A DNA stretch of 64,000 bases from Candidatus Butyricimonas faecavium (lineage in GTDB: Bacteria; Bacteroidota; Bacteroidia; Bacteroidales; Marinifilaceae). Position 1 is the stretch's first letter. Each line of letters starts with the position of its first letter. The notes under the pieces are model-generated. The model was not told the DNA's origin, did not search any database, and worked only from the letters and a program-made list of their open reading frames with translations. The DNA lies in assembly GCA_944321125.1 (NCBI GenBank), contig CALUKD010000003.1, forward strand, positions 242,738 through 306,737. The letters run 5' to 3'. The position numbers were made by a program, and so were the translations under genes. Positions 7,356 through 16,062 of the stretch are shown piece by piece.

Positions 7356-9764
7356 TTAAAAATCAATAATAATCCCCACAGACGGTAGTAATGTACCCGT
7401 GTCATTTTTGATATATCTCATGAGATAGTGGTCCGGGCGTTCGGGATCAATTTTATAACTTCTGTCCGGGTTTTCCTGTGGTACAAGCAAATCGGGGCTT
7501 TTCGTTTTGTGGTTATAGATATTCTGTATGTCGGCATACAGGATCAACGACCATTTTTTGAAATAAAAGCTCCGGTCAACTCGAATATCCAGTTGGTGAA
7601 ACGAGGAGGCCCGTTCGCTATTGAAACGGGAGTAGTCGAGATAAGGTTGTCGTTTAGCGTCCCATGCCGCTATTAGTGAACTGGTTTCCGAATCATAGGG
7701 AGTGAAAGGTGCCCCGTTTGTGATTCGCCATTTCATGCCTATGTCCCAGAGCCCCAATTTACGGGTTGCCGTGAGGGAAAGAATATGGCGATTGTCCCAA
7801 CTACTGGGAATATATTCCGAAATCGGGTGCAAGTCATGATCCATTTTTTTGAACTCGGAATAGTAATACGTGTAGGCGAGCGATGCCACAATCCCGAATA
7901 ATTCCTGCGTGCGAACCATCAGTTCAATCCCATATGCACGTCCCTCGCCGAGAGATTTTACTGGTTCGTCTCCTATCGCCACGTAGTCGGTACCTTTATT
8001 GGCAAGCACGATACTATCCAGTAGGGAGACAGGGTAATGGTCATACGTTTTGTAGAATCCTTCCAATGTGATTTTTGTTCGGCTACCGGGATGATATTCC
8101 AACCCCATGACATAATGGTTTGTCCCGATGTATTTCAATCCGTTTTGCTTGTTTACTAATTTTCCTTGTTCATCGGCATATCCCATCGTGGTGTATGAAG
8201 GAAGCTGGTAATAGCGTCCGGCATTCACGTTAATAAACCATTCGGGAGTAAGCGAGTAGGAGAGAGACAGTCGGGGTGATACTTGTTTGAAAAGATTATT
8301 CATTCCCGAAGTATAACTATTCCCGTCAAACCGAACCCCGATTGACAGGGCGAGACGTTCCCAAAAGAGTTTTTTACTAGCTTGTCCGAATAGGGACCAT
8401 TTGAAAAAATCAAAATCCTTGTTGTAGTATACATGATTTAATTCCTGCTGGGCATATAATTCTCTTGCTGTTTTGTTTTTGTACGCGGCGTATTCGATCC
8501 CGGCTCCGGCATTCAACTTGATATCGTGTCGTAATAAATGATTGTGTTCGAAGCGAAATTTATTCTCTATTTCACCGGATTTGTAATCCACCAGTTTTGT
8601 TTGACTTTTATCATTGTTGGCGTATTTCTCGATCTCGTTTTGCAAAGTACTACGGCTGAGAACGAAGAGGTGATTCCAACGATCCCCGTAATGTTTGTAG
8701 GTAATTCCGATCGTGTAACTCCATTGCACACTCTCCGGCAAGTAGTTGAGCATGTATTTTTGGTCATCATCGGGATCTTTCATCCCTTTGTTGAGATTGT
8801 TAACATCGTAAGCCCCAATACCCAGTATGGTCAATTCGTTTTTCTGATTGAATTTAGTTTCCGTCTTGAACTGGAAATCATTGTACACGGGCAGAAAAGG
8901 GAGACCGATCATGTCGAACAAGAATTTCAGATAACTCCTGCGGGCAGACATGATGAACGTGGTTTTAGGAGCTAGGGGACCGTCTAAAGACAGACCGAAA
9001 TCCGTTGCACCTAAAGTTCCCCGCACCTTTATCTTGTCCGGGTTTCCCGCTATTTGCCGAAAGTTGAGTAGGGAACTCATCAAATTTCCCCGGGAGGCAG
9101 GGAATGCTCCCGAATAGAAGTTAACTTCCTTCACAAAGTCTATATTTACGATACTGACCACGCCTCCCGATGCTCCTTGTGTGGCAAAGTGATTCAAGTT
9201 TGGCAATTCCACGTCGTCTAGGTAGAATCGGTTTTCGCTGGGGCCTCCGCCTCGGACGATAAAATCGTTTCTAAAGGCAGGAGAAGAGAGGACTCCCGGC
9301 ATGGATTGTAATACTTTCGATATATCCCGATTCCCGCCGGGGTTCTTTTCTATTTCAGCGATTCCGATACGTTGTAAAGAGACCGGGCTTTCCACTGTTT
9401 TTCGAAATGGGTTGGCTTTGACGGTTACTTGTTCCAAGTTGACTTGGCTTTCTTCCAGTCCCACGTTTACCGTGCATTCCGATGCGGTGTTTACCATGAA
9501 TTCTTCCGATAGTTTTGTGATATAGCCCATGCTGCTTACTTCTAGACGATTGTAGCCCAGAGGAACGTTTTCTATGCGAAAGTATCCATGCTCGTCAGCA
9601 GCCGTACCTGTGGCTGTTTTCCAGATAACCACGTTGGCGAAAGGTATGGGTTCATTGTTTTTACTATCAAAAACTCGTCCTTTTACAACTCCTTTTGGTT
9701 GTGCGGAAAGGCAAAGCGGGAGAAATAATAATAAGGTAAAAACAAATTGTGTTGTAATTTTCAT
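7356..9764 (-). CDS. TonB-dependent outer-membrane receptor
   Basis: 802 aa. A signal peptide ends at LSAQ (about 21). A carboxypeptidase-regulatory-like beta domain (about 27-105, 'GVVKGRVFDSKNNEPIPFANV') is followed by a plug domain (about 115-225, with 'RGGGPSENRFYLDDVELPN'). The C-terminal half is a 22-strand-type beta barrel. It is shorter than SusC proteins, has no STN signalling domain and no SusD partner, so it is a stand-alone TonB receptor, perhaps for a metal chelate, peptide or cofactor. It heads a probable operon with the HAD phosphatase and an unknown gene. Substrate not deducible. Confidence 0.92.
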   Translation of the reverse strand: MKITTQFVFTLLLFLPLCLSAQPKGVVKGRVFDSKNNEPIPFANVVIWKTATGTAADEHGYFRIENVPLGYNRLEVSSMGYITKLSEEFMVNTASECTVNVGLEESQVNLEQVTVKANPFRKTVESPVSLQRIGIAEIEKNPGGNRDISKVLQSMPGVLSSPAFRNDFIVRGGGPSENRFYLDDVELPNLNHFATQGASGGVVSIVNIDFVKEVNFYSGAFPASRGNLMSSLLNFRQIAGNPDKIKVRGTLGATDFGLSLDGPLAPKTTFIMSARRSYLKFLFDMIGLPFLPVYNDFQFKTETKFNQKNELTILGIGAYDVNNLNKGMKDPDDDQKYMLNYLPESVQWSYTIGITYKHYGDRWNHLFVLSRSTLQNEIEKYANNDKSQTKLVDYKSGEIENKFRFEHNHLLRHDIKLNAGAGIEYAAYKNKTARELYAQQELNHVYYNKDFDFFKWSLFGQASKKLFWERLALSIGVRFDGNSYTSGMNNLFKQVSPRLSLSYSLTPEWFINVNAGRYYQLPSYTTMGYADEQGKLVNKQNGLKYIGTNHYVMGLEYHPGSRTKITLEGFYKTYDHYPVSLLDSIVLANKGTDYVAIGDEPVKSLGEGRAYGIELMVRTQELFGIVASLAYTYYYSEFKKMDHDLHPISEYIPSSWDNRHILSLTATRKLGLWDIGMKWRITNGAPFTPYDSETSSLIAAWDAKRQPYLDYSRFNSERASSFHQLDIRVDRSFYFKKWSLILYADIQNIYNHKTKSPDLLVPQENPDRSYKIDPERPDHYLMRYIKNDTGTLLPSVGIIIDF

Positions 9765-9783
9765 GTTACTCTTGTATCTCTTG

Positions 9784-9813
9784 CAAAAGTAATTAAAATA
9801 GCTGATTTGTCAA
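9784..9813 (-). promoter_or_regulatory. promoter of the TonB receptor operon
   Basis: On the minus strand, TACTTTTG (complement of 9784-9791) is a TAnnTTTG -7 box. A TTG (9811-9813) lies 19 bp upstream as a weak -33 box. Confidence 0.5.
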
Positions 9814-10106
9814 CAGGGGTTGATCTAAACTAATTCTAAAGTTCATTCGGGAAGGTAATCGGGTAATAATACGCTCTCTCCCTTTCATCGCTCTTTCATG
9901 ACCCTTTCATCGCCCTTTGCCAATAGAGAAGCATGGGGATGGTAACGGAGTGCGTGGTATTGTATGAGATTATTACTTGAAGAGTTCTTTGGGAATACCG
10001 TTTGATAACCATAGTGTTATAAGAATGGAAAAATATTATTGCAAATATTTTCTATTTTTCTTGTAAAAAAAAAAGTCATTTTGTTTGGAGTTTGAGAAAA
10101 AACATC
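9814..10106. other. intergenic region with 'ctttcatc' repeats
   Basis: No gene is supported here. Around 9880-9920 the motif ccctttcat recurs in several imperfect copies (ccctttcatcg, gctctttcatg, ccctttcatcg, ccctttgcc). The remainder is unremarkable up to the tRNA promoter. Confidence 0.4.
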
Positions 10107-10114
10107 TACTTTTG
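10084..10114 (+). promoter_or_regulatory. tRNA-Leu promoter
   Basis: TTTG at 10084-10087 and TACTTTTG at 10107-10114, separated by 19 bp, match the Bacteroidetes -33/-7 consensus. Transcription would start just before the tRNA at 10128. Confidence 0.75.
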
Positions 10115-10127
10115 CACCCGAGTTCAC

Positions 10128-10212
10128 GCCCAGGTGGCGGAATTGGTAGACGCGCTGGACTCAAAATCCAGTGTCCCTTAAAGACGTGCGGGTTCGATTC
10201 CCGCCCTGGGTA
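10128..10212 (+). tRNA. tRNA-Leu(CAA)
   Basis: 85-nt class II tRNA. The acceptor stem GCCCAGG pairs with CCTGGGT (one G-U), followed by discriminator A; CCA is not encoded. The D-arm region has the usual GGAATTGGTAGAC. The anticodon stem CTGGA/TCCAG encloses the loop CTCAAAA, giving anticodon CAA. A long variable arm and the T-arm GCGGGTTCGATTCCCGC follow. An own promoter and a terminator flank it. Confidence 0.95.
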
Positions 10213-10214
10213 CA

Positions 10215-10257
10215 AAAATCCCCTCTTAATCGGTTGATTTTGAGGGGATTTTATTTT
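10215..10257 (+). terminator. tRNA-Leu terminator
   Basis: Perfect 11-bp stem aaaatcccctc (10215-10225) / gaggggatttt (10242-10252) followed by a T-rich stretch. It immediately follows the tRNA. The opposite strand also carries a T-run, so it may also end the leftward gene from 11209. Confidence 0.85.
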
Positions 10258-10312
10258 GTGGATAGCCAAAGGGAGAGACTCGTGTTATTTTGAATTATGA
10301 GGTGAAGTTTTG

Positions 10313-11209
10313 TCATTTTTTTCTTCTGTCTTGATACCACAATTGCCAGCTATTGAATAGATTTTGCCAAATGGAGTAAAAAGCTAGAAACACAGAAGCC
10401 AGTGGATGTAAATATGTGTTTGCCATCCAGATACCCATGGCGGTGTTTTTTTGACCTAATAGTTGACCTCCGGCTATGCGATCGCCGTATTTGCCTCCTA
10501 ACCATTTGCCTGTTACAAAGTGGATGATGCAGATTATAACGGATGAGATTCCTAAGGCGAGAATAGTGTTTTCGTTGCCTTCCCCGTGGATGAATATAAA
10601 GTTAATGGTTTGTCCTAGCGTGAGTAATAAACATATGGCCCAAAGGTAGAATGTAATTCCTTTGTAGCGGTTGAGGAAGTTGTTGGCTTTAGGGGTGAAA
10701 ATCTGCAAAGCAAGTGCCACGAAAAACGGTAGGGCTATCACGGGGCTAATTTTACCGAAAATTAATAGAAAAGAATCTATAAAAGGCATGTCTTGGTGCG
10801 ATCCGATGAAAGAAAAATATATAGGAGCGATAATGGCAACCATGAGATTGCCCAAGATTGTGTAAGCAGTTGTCGTTTCTCTTTTGGCTCCAAGCATACT
10901 GGCAATGACGACAACAGAAGCAGCCACGGGACATAGAATTCCGATTAAAATACCTTGAGCTACTGTTTCATTCATGTATGTCGATTTTATTGCATAATAT
11001 CCTCCAATGCTGACAACGATTTGGAATAACATGATCCACAAGTGCATGGAGGAAATGTGTAGCTTTCGTAAATCAACGGCAACGAAATTTAGGAGTAGAA
11101 TGATAAAGATAAAATAGGGTACTATCCATGCTAACAGGCTACACCAACTGTGTAATAACAACCCTAGGATGATGGCCATCGGAAGTATGTAACTACGTAA
11201 TTTAGACAT
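10313..11209 (-). CDS. bile acid:sodium symporter family (BASS) transporter
   Basis: 298 aa, almost entirely hydrophobic, with nine to ten predicted membrane helices. The central 'GILIGILCPVAASVVVIASMLGA' and the later 'GGQLLGQKNTAMGIWMANTYLHP' resemble the two conserved crossover segments of the BASS fold (ASBT/PanS type). Bacterial members import organic anions such as pantoate or bile acids with Na+. It stands alone, leftward, convergent with the tRNA. The family call is fairly secure; the substrate is unknown. Confidence 0.8.
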   Translation of the reverse strand: MSKLRSYILPMAIILGLLLHSWCSLLAWIVPYFIFIILLLNFVAVDLRKLHISSMHLWIMLFQIVVSIGGYYAIKSTYMNETVAQGILIGILCPVAASVVVIASMLGAKRETTTAYTILGNLMVAIIAPIYFSFIGSHQDMPFIDSFLLIFGKISPVIALPFFVALALQIFTPKANNFLNRYKGITFYLWAICLLLTLGQTINFIFIHGEGNENTILALGISSVIICIIHFVTGKWLGGKYGDRIAGGQLLGQKNTAMGIWMANTYLHPLASVFLAFYSIWQNLFNSWQLWYQDRRKK

Positions 11210-11259
11210 ATCTGTTGATTGATTAAAAACGGTGCGAAATTACGAAATCCGAATGGGAA

Positions 11260-11290
11260 TTGTGTTGTTGTTATAAAGTTTTTACTTTTG
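11260..11290 (+). promoter_or_regulatory. promoter of the second MATE gene
   Basis: TACTTTTG at 11283-11290 is a -7 box, with a TTG at 11260-11262 at 20-bp spacing. Transcription would start about 20 nt before the ATG at 11320. Confidence 0.5.
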
Positions 11291-11319
11291 TCCCCGGGGA
11301 GTAAAAAAGTGTAAGAATT

Positions 11320-12720
11320 ATGTGGGCTTTGCAGTCTTTAAAGAAGAAAGGGGCAATGGTAGACGGGAAAAAGGACCGGAACCTGACGACTGGAAATATA
11401 ACTCTAGGATTGTTGTGGTTTGCTGTTCCCATGATATTGGGGAATCTGTTACAGCAATTTTACAATATTGCTGACACGTTGATTGTCGGACAGTTCTTGG
11501 GAGCGAAGGCCTTAGCCGCTGTCGGTTCTGCCTACACGTTAATGGTTTTCTTGACTTCGGTACTTTTAGGGTTGTGCATGGGAAGCGGAGCTATTTTTTC
11601 ATTACAATATGGGGCAGGAGACAAGGAAGCGTTAAAACGTAGTACTTTTGTTTCTTTGGTGTTAATTGGCTTGGTTACTTTGGTTTTGAATGTAGCTGTT
11701 TTCGTGTGGATTGATCCCATACTGAGATTATTGCAAGTTCCGGAAGATGTTTACCCGTTGATGCGTGATTACCTTTGGGTTATCTTTTGGGGAATCGGGT
11801 TCACTTTTATTTATAATTATTATGCCTCGTTATTACGTGCGATAGGTAATTCTGTCGTACCATTGTGGTTTTTAGGGGTGGCGGTTGTTTTGAATATTGC
11901 GCTTGATCTGATTTTCATTTTGTGGTGTGATTGGGGAGTGAAAGGAGCGGCATGGGCAACTGTTGTCGCACAGGCCGTTTCGGGAATAGGACTTTGTGTT
12001 TACACAATATGGAAATTCCCGGAGTTTCGAATTCGGCGGGAGAATATGTGTATGAAGTGGCAAACGGTAAAGGAAATTGCGGTCTATTCATTCTTGACTT
12101 GTGTTCAGCAATCCGTGATGAATTTTGGTATATTGATGGTGCAGGGACTAATCAATAGTTTCGGGCTTGCCGTGATGGCGGCGTTTGCGGCTGCGGTTAA
12201 AATAGATTCGTTTGCTTATATGCCCGTGCAGGATTTTGGGAATGCCTTCTCGACGTTTATTGCCCAGAATTTTGGAGCCGGGCAAATGAAGCGTATTCGT
12301 GACGGAATTCGGGTGGCAGTTATTTCTGCAACGATTTTTTGTGTCTTTATTTCTCTTGTAGTATTTGTGTTTGCCCGGCCCTTGATGTTAATTTTTGTAC
12401 CGGCATATGAAACGGAAATTATTTCTATCGGGATTCAATACCTGCGAGTCGAAGGAGCTTTTTATTGTGGGATTGGTTGCTTGTTTTTGTTGTACGGTTT
12501 CTATCGGGGAGTTAAGAAGCCGGGAATGTCGGTGGTGTTGACGATTATCTCATTGGGAACCCGTGTCGTTTTGGCTTACGCTTTATCTGCGATTCCGGCT
12601 ATCGGGGTCGTGGGTATTTGGTGGTCTATTCCTATTGGTTGGTTCTTGGCCGATATTGTCGGGTTGTGGTATTATCGTAGATTGTTCTCGAGTGTCACGA
12701 GTCCGGGTATTGGCAAATAA
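11320..12720 (+). CDS. MATE family efflux transporter
   Basis: 466 aa, twelve predicted helices. 'WFAVPMILGNLLQQFYNIADTLIVGQFLG' is the first-helix signature of the DinF/MepA-like branch of MATE exporters, unlike the NorM-like copy at 4742. An alternative ATG at 11356, preceded by a purine-rich 'agaaagggg', would remove the first 12 residues and fits family alignments equally well. It has its own promoter (11260-11290) and is divergent from the BASS gene. Substrate unknown; multidrug or metabolite export is likely. Confidence 0.93.
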   Translation: MWALQSLKKKGAMVDGKKDRNLTTGNITLGLLWFAVPMILGNLLQQFYNIADTLIVGQFLGAKALAAVGSAYTLMVFLTSVLLGLCMGSGAIFSLQYGAGDKEALKRSTFVSLVLIGLVTLVLNVAVFVWIDPILRLLQVPEDVYPLMRDYLWVIFWGIGFTFIYNYYASLLRAIGNSVVPLWFLGVAVVLNIALDLIFILWCDWGVKGAAWATVVAQAVSGIGLCVYTIWKFPEFRIRRENMCMKWQTVKEIAVYSFLTCVQQSVMNFGILMVQGLINSFGLAVMAAFAAAVKIDSFAYMPVQDFGNAFSTFIAQNFGAGQMKRIRDGIRVAVISATIFCVFISLVVFVFARPLMLIFVPAYETEIISIGIQYLRVEGAFYCGIGCLFLLYGFYRGVKKPGMSVVLTIISLGTRVVLAYALSAIPAIGVVGIWWSIPIGWFLADIVGLWYYRRLFSSVTSPGIGK

Positions 12721-12958
12721 AACTGTCCATCAATTAAGTTTTGTCAATGATTTATGTTGTTTTTATTATAATTATATTGAAATCTAAGTTAATTTTGTTT
12801 GGTGGAATCCTATATTGAGGATTATATATGCTATTTTGTAAGGGTATGTTTGAATAATAGGAGAGAAGGGGATGAAAATATTCAAGCTATTGTTTAAATG
12901 TAGTTCTAAAAAAACGGGAATTATTTTATTTTTCCAGATTCTTTTCAGATTCGGGTGG

Positions 12959-12966
12959 TATTTTTG
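12959..12966 (+). promoter_or_regulatory. -7 element for the PepSY-like gene
   Basis: TATTTTTG matches TAnnTTTG, 42 bp before the start of the PepSY-like gene. The rest of the 288-bp gap 12721-13008 is AT-rich and shows no gene. Confidence 0.45.
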
Positions 12967-13008
12967 TCATGTAAATAAAAAATAGTAACTCATTAAAAAT
13001 AGAAGGAT

Positions 13009-13440
13009 ATGAAAAAGATTGTTTTTTTACTCGTGTGTTTATTCTCGATGACGATAGTAAAAGCTGATAATGACAAGCCGATTGAGGTGAATCAGTTGCC
13101 GGCGAAAGCACAGACATTTATTACGACTTATTTTAAAGATCAGAAAGTGGCACTGGTAACACAGGAAACGGGTTTGTTTTACAAAAGTTATGATGTAGTG
13201 TTTGCAAATGGGGAAAAGTTGGAATTTGACAAATCGGGAAACTGGACAGAGGTAAAATGCAAGACGGAGGTTCCTGCCGCTATTATTCCAGAGGCAATAC
13301 TTAAATATGTGAAGGCTAATTACCCGGAGGCTAAGATATTGTCGATTGAACACGATTCGGAAGGGTATGAGATCAAACTATCAAATCGTTTGGAAATTAA
13401 ATTTAATAATAAGTTCCAAGTGGTGGATATTGATGACTAG
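13009..13440 (+). CDS. PepSY-like domain exported protein
   Basis: 143 aa with a signal peptide ending near VKA (about 19). It contains two copies of a small alpha-beta unit of the BLIP/PepSY-like type: 'LPAKAQTFITTYFKDQKVALV' (about 29-49) and 'IPEAILKYVKANYPEAKILSIE' (about 94-115), each followed by strand repeats ending in a 'DKSGNW' or 'NKFQVVDID' turn. Proteins of this kind in Bacteroidales are periplasmic and of unknown function. A terminator hairpin follows directly. Confidence 0.85.
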   Translation: MKKIVFLLVCLFSMTIVKADNDKPIEVNQLPAKAQTFITTYFKDQKVALVTQETGLFYKSYDVVFANGEKLEFDKSGNWTEVKCKTEVPAAIIPEAILKYVKANYPEAKILSIEHDSEGYEIKLSNRLEIKFNNKFQVVDIDD

Positions 13441-13461
13441 AGATAAATTATAAAGTACATG

Positions 13462-13495
13462 TAGAGGGGTTGCTTAGGCGGCCCCTCTATTTTGT
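13462..13495 (+). terminator. terminator of the PepSY-like gene
   Basis: tagagggg (13462-13469) pairs with cccctcta (13482-13489), an 8-bp perfect stem followed by ttttgtt. Confidence 0.8.
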
Positions 13496-13497
13496 TA

Positions 13498-13706
13498 CCC
13501 GATCGGGATCAGGATTATCGGTTATTGTTTTACGTTGTCCAAAGGTTTTACTTGGTATTTCCCCGGGCAAAGTTAATTTTACGGAGGTCGATGCTGCGGA
13601 TGGCGCTATAAATGATGCGGTTCGTCATATCGGTAGCCGAGGTTCATTGTGTGGCACTTGGAATATCAACGGGGGGTGGTTGGAAGCGAACTCGATTCCG
13701 ATCGGG
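13498..13706. repeat. 13-bp near-perfect inverted repeat in an intergenic region
   Basis: cccgatcgggatc (13498-13510) faces gattccgatcggg (13694-13706), 12 of 13 matching. The enclosed 180 bp has an open frame on the plus strand with no recognisable protein, so I do not call a gene. It may be a degraded small mobile repeat or a gene remnant. Confidence 0.4.
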
Positions 13707-13723
13707 ATGTCAAAATTTTTGTT

Positions 13724-14626
13724 TCATTTTTCGGAGGTTTCATGAATTTGCCTGTTGTTTCTGAATTGTAGGGGAGTCATTCCCGTGTGTTTTTTGAAAA
13801 AGCGGGCGAAAAAGGAAGAGTTCGGGTAGTTAAGTTCTTCGGAAATTTGGCTGATGGTCATGTCCGATGATTTCAATAATATTTTGGCTTCTTGTAGGCT
13901 GAAATTCGTGATCCACTGATAGAGGGTGCAATCGGTGGATTGTTTCAGTATGCTCGACAGGTATTTTGATGTCATGCAGAGTTTATTGGAATAGAACGAT
14001 GGGGAACGTTCTTGTTTGTGGTACTTATGCAATAGTCGAAAGAAATCGTCTACAATTTGCTTTTGGCGATTGGTCCCTACGAGTACGGTTTGGCGAGAGT
14101 AAATGAAACTGAGTTCCGCAATGAAGGAGAAAAGTAAGGCTTTGGTGATCTCCTCCCGGGAGGGGTGATCAATTCTGGCTGTCTGGTGGGAAATAAAAAC
14201 GAAGAACTCATCCAAATGGTTGAATTCTTCTTCTGTTAAGGATAAGTAGGGTTTATTACCCATTTTTTCTGAGATTCCCGATTTGAGGACGAACGGGAAG
14301 TCAATCATGAAGTCAAAGCTGTAAGATAGACATTTGCAAGTGAAATTATTTGATAGATAATGATTCTCGATCAAGTGGAAAGGTAAAAGAGAGATTAACG
14401 TGCCGGGGTGAACGAGGTAGTCTTTACTATTGATTTTTAAATGGCCTTCTCCGGTGGTAATCATAATGACTATCAGTCCATTGAGGTCGTTACGTCGTGG
14501 TTTGTGGAAAGGAAATAATTGAATGAAGGATTCTTTACTTAGTATGGAAATAAAGAAATTTCCGAGAGAGGGGATTGTCGTGCTGTTTGGTATGTCCTTT
14601 CCTTTTTGCATGTACTCTGGTTTCAT
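13724..14626 (-). CDS. AraC family transcriptional regulator
   Basis: About 300 aa from the ATG at 14626 (an upstream GTG at 14656 is possible). The N-terminal half is a cupin-like sensor domain ('LIVIMITTGEGHLKINSKDYLVHPGTLISLLP'). The C-terminal about 100 residues carry two helix-turn-helix units. The second is 'ISEELNYPNSSFFARFFKKHTGMTPLQFR', the AraC/XylS signature. It is divergent from the Bcr/CflA exporter at 14757 with about 130 bp between them, so it may control that exporter in response to a small molecule. That link is inference. Confidence 0.92.
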   Translation of the reverse strand: MKPEYMQKGKDIPNSTTIPSLGNFFISILSKESFIQLFPFHKPRRNDLNGLIVIMITTGEGHLKINSKDYLVHPGTLISLLPFHLIENHYLSNNFTCKCLSYSFDFMIDFPFVLKSGISEKMGNKPYLSLTEEEFNHLDEFFVFISHQTARIDHPSREEITKALLFSFIAELSFIYSRQTVLVGTNRQKQIVDDFFRLLHKYHKQERSPSFYSNKLCMTSKYLSSILKQSTDCTLYQWITNFSLQEAKILLKSSDMTISQISEELNYPNSSFFARFFKKHTGMTPLQFRNNRQIHETSEK

Positions 14627-14756
14627 GTTCCGGAAACAAAGATAAGATATTTGCACGAAAAAGCATTATAGGACAAATCTGTGGATGATTAGAACGAAAA
14701 TGTTTGTGGAATGTTGGGGATATTTGCGGTATAAATATGATAAAAAAGTAGGGATT

Positions 14757-15920
14757 ATGAAACAGAAAAATTCGAAAATTTACATACTTGTTGTCATCGG
14801 AATGGTTTCAGCTTTGGGGCCTTTCGTGACGGACTTTTACTTGCCGGCATTTCCCAATTTGGTGACTTATTTTGATACGACGGCCTCGCAGGTACAGTTG
14901 AGTTTGACGTTTAGCATGATCGGGTTGGCCGTGGGGCAGGTATTTTTGGGCCCGGTGAGTGATAAATTCGGACGTAAGCGTCCGCTGGTGATTTCGATGT
15001 TCTTCTTTGTTTTGTCATCGATCGGCTGTGTTCTTTCGCCTAGTATAGAGATCTTTATTTTGACTCGTTTTATCCAAGGATTTTCGGGAGCGGGGGGAAT
15101 TGTAATTTCTAAATCGATAGCAACTGATTTGTACGGGGGAAAGGATTTGGCAAAATTCTTTTCGATGCTGGCTTGCGTGCAGGGATTAGCTCCGATTTGT
15201 GCGCCTGTGTTGGGAGGACTGTTACTGTTGGTGACGAATTGGCGGGGGATATTTGGGTTACTGGTGTTAATCGGGATATTGTTATTGTTGATTTTGCTAA
15301 GGTTTCGTGATTCATTGACTAAAGAGAATCGATTACAAGGGGAGTTGAAAGAGCGGTTTGTTTATTATAAAGAGGTGTTGAAGCATCGGAAATTCATGTA
15401 TTTTGTACTGATTCAAGTCTTGGGAATGGGGGTGATGTTTTCATATATCGCATCTTCACCATTTATTTTCCAGGAGCATTATCACCTTTCTCCAGTCATG
15501 TATAGCGTTTGTTTTGCCTGTAATGCAGTGGCGATCATGCTAGGTAGTTTGAGTGTGGTTCGTTTCCGGTCGAATGAACATGCTTTGCGAGTGGGAGTAT
15601 GGGGATTTATGTTTTTATGTTGTTGTACCGGAACGGCACTTTGTATGAAATTACCCGTTATCATTATTGAGATTGTCTTTTTCCTGTTTCTCTTTTTCTT
15701 GGGAATTATACTGCCGACTTCCACGACGCTGGCTTTAAATTTGGAAAGACAGAATTCAGGGACGGCTTCTGCAATACTCGGTTTTTTGACTTTCCTTGGA
15801 GGAGGAATTATTTCTCCTTTAACGGGCATGGGAAATATTCTTTATTCAACGAGTGCTATCATGTTTGTGTGTTGCGTGTTGGTCTTGGTTTGTACTTGGA
15901 GGGTGTTGAAGATGGTATGA
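14757..15920 (+). CDS. Bcr/CflA family multidrug efflux MFS transporter
   Basis: 387 aa from the ATG at 14757. The longer ATG at 14685 would add 24 residues without resemblance to the family, which normally begins just before 'YILVVIGMVSALGPF'. Twelve predicted helices. The early 'FVTDFYLPAFPNL' and the loop motif 'GPVSDKFGRKRPL' (MFS motif A) are characteristic of Bcr/CflA drug:H+ antiporters. Members export bicyclomycin, chloramphenicol or related compounds. Divergent from an AraC regulator. The 142-bp gap to mtnA holds nothing obvious. Confidence 0.93.
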   Translation: MKQKNSKIYILVVIGMVSALGPFVTDFYLPAFPNLVTYFDTTASQVQLSLTFSMIGLAVGQVFLGPVSDKFGRKRPLVISMFFFVLSSIGCVLSPSIEIFILTRFIQGFSGAGGIVISKSIATDLYGGKDLAKFFSMLACVQGLAPICAPVLGGLLLLVTNWRGIFGLLVLIGILLLLILLRFRDSLTKENRLQGELKERFVYYKEVLKHRKFMYFVLIQVLGMGVMFSYIASSPFIFQEHYHLSPVMYSVCFACNAVAIMLGSLSVVRFRSNEHALRVGVWGFMFLCCCTGTALCMKLPVIIIEIVFFLFLFFLGIILPTSTTLALNLERQNSGTASAILGFLTFLGGGIISPLTGMGNILYSTSAIMFVCCVLVLVCTWRVLKMV

Positions 15921-16062
15921 GATTGAGAGAATTCTGGGTGTATTGGTAGATAAAGAGTGGTGTGAAAGGATAATACTAGCAAGGTGTAATCTGTAAGGAA
16001 ATGTGAGATTACTGTAAATGTTTTAATGTTTTTTCGTAATATTGCGAAAAACTATTTTCAAC

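Noticed and set aside
10036..10269. 77-codon leftward frame across the tRNA-Leu
   Set aside because: It is the antisense reading of the tRNA and its terminator, a well-known false ORF type.
13470..13745. 91-codon plus-strand frame
   Set aside because: It starts inside the terminator hairpin of the PepSY-like gene, overlaps the AraC gene end and has no recognisable protein character.
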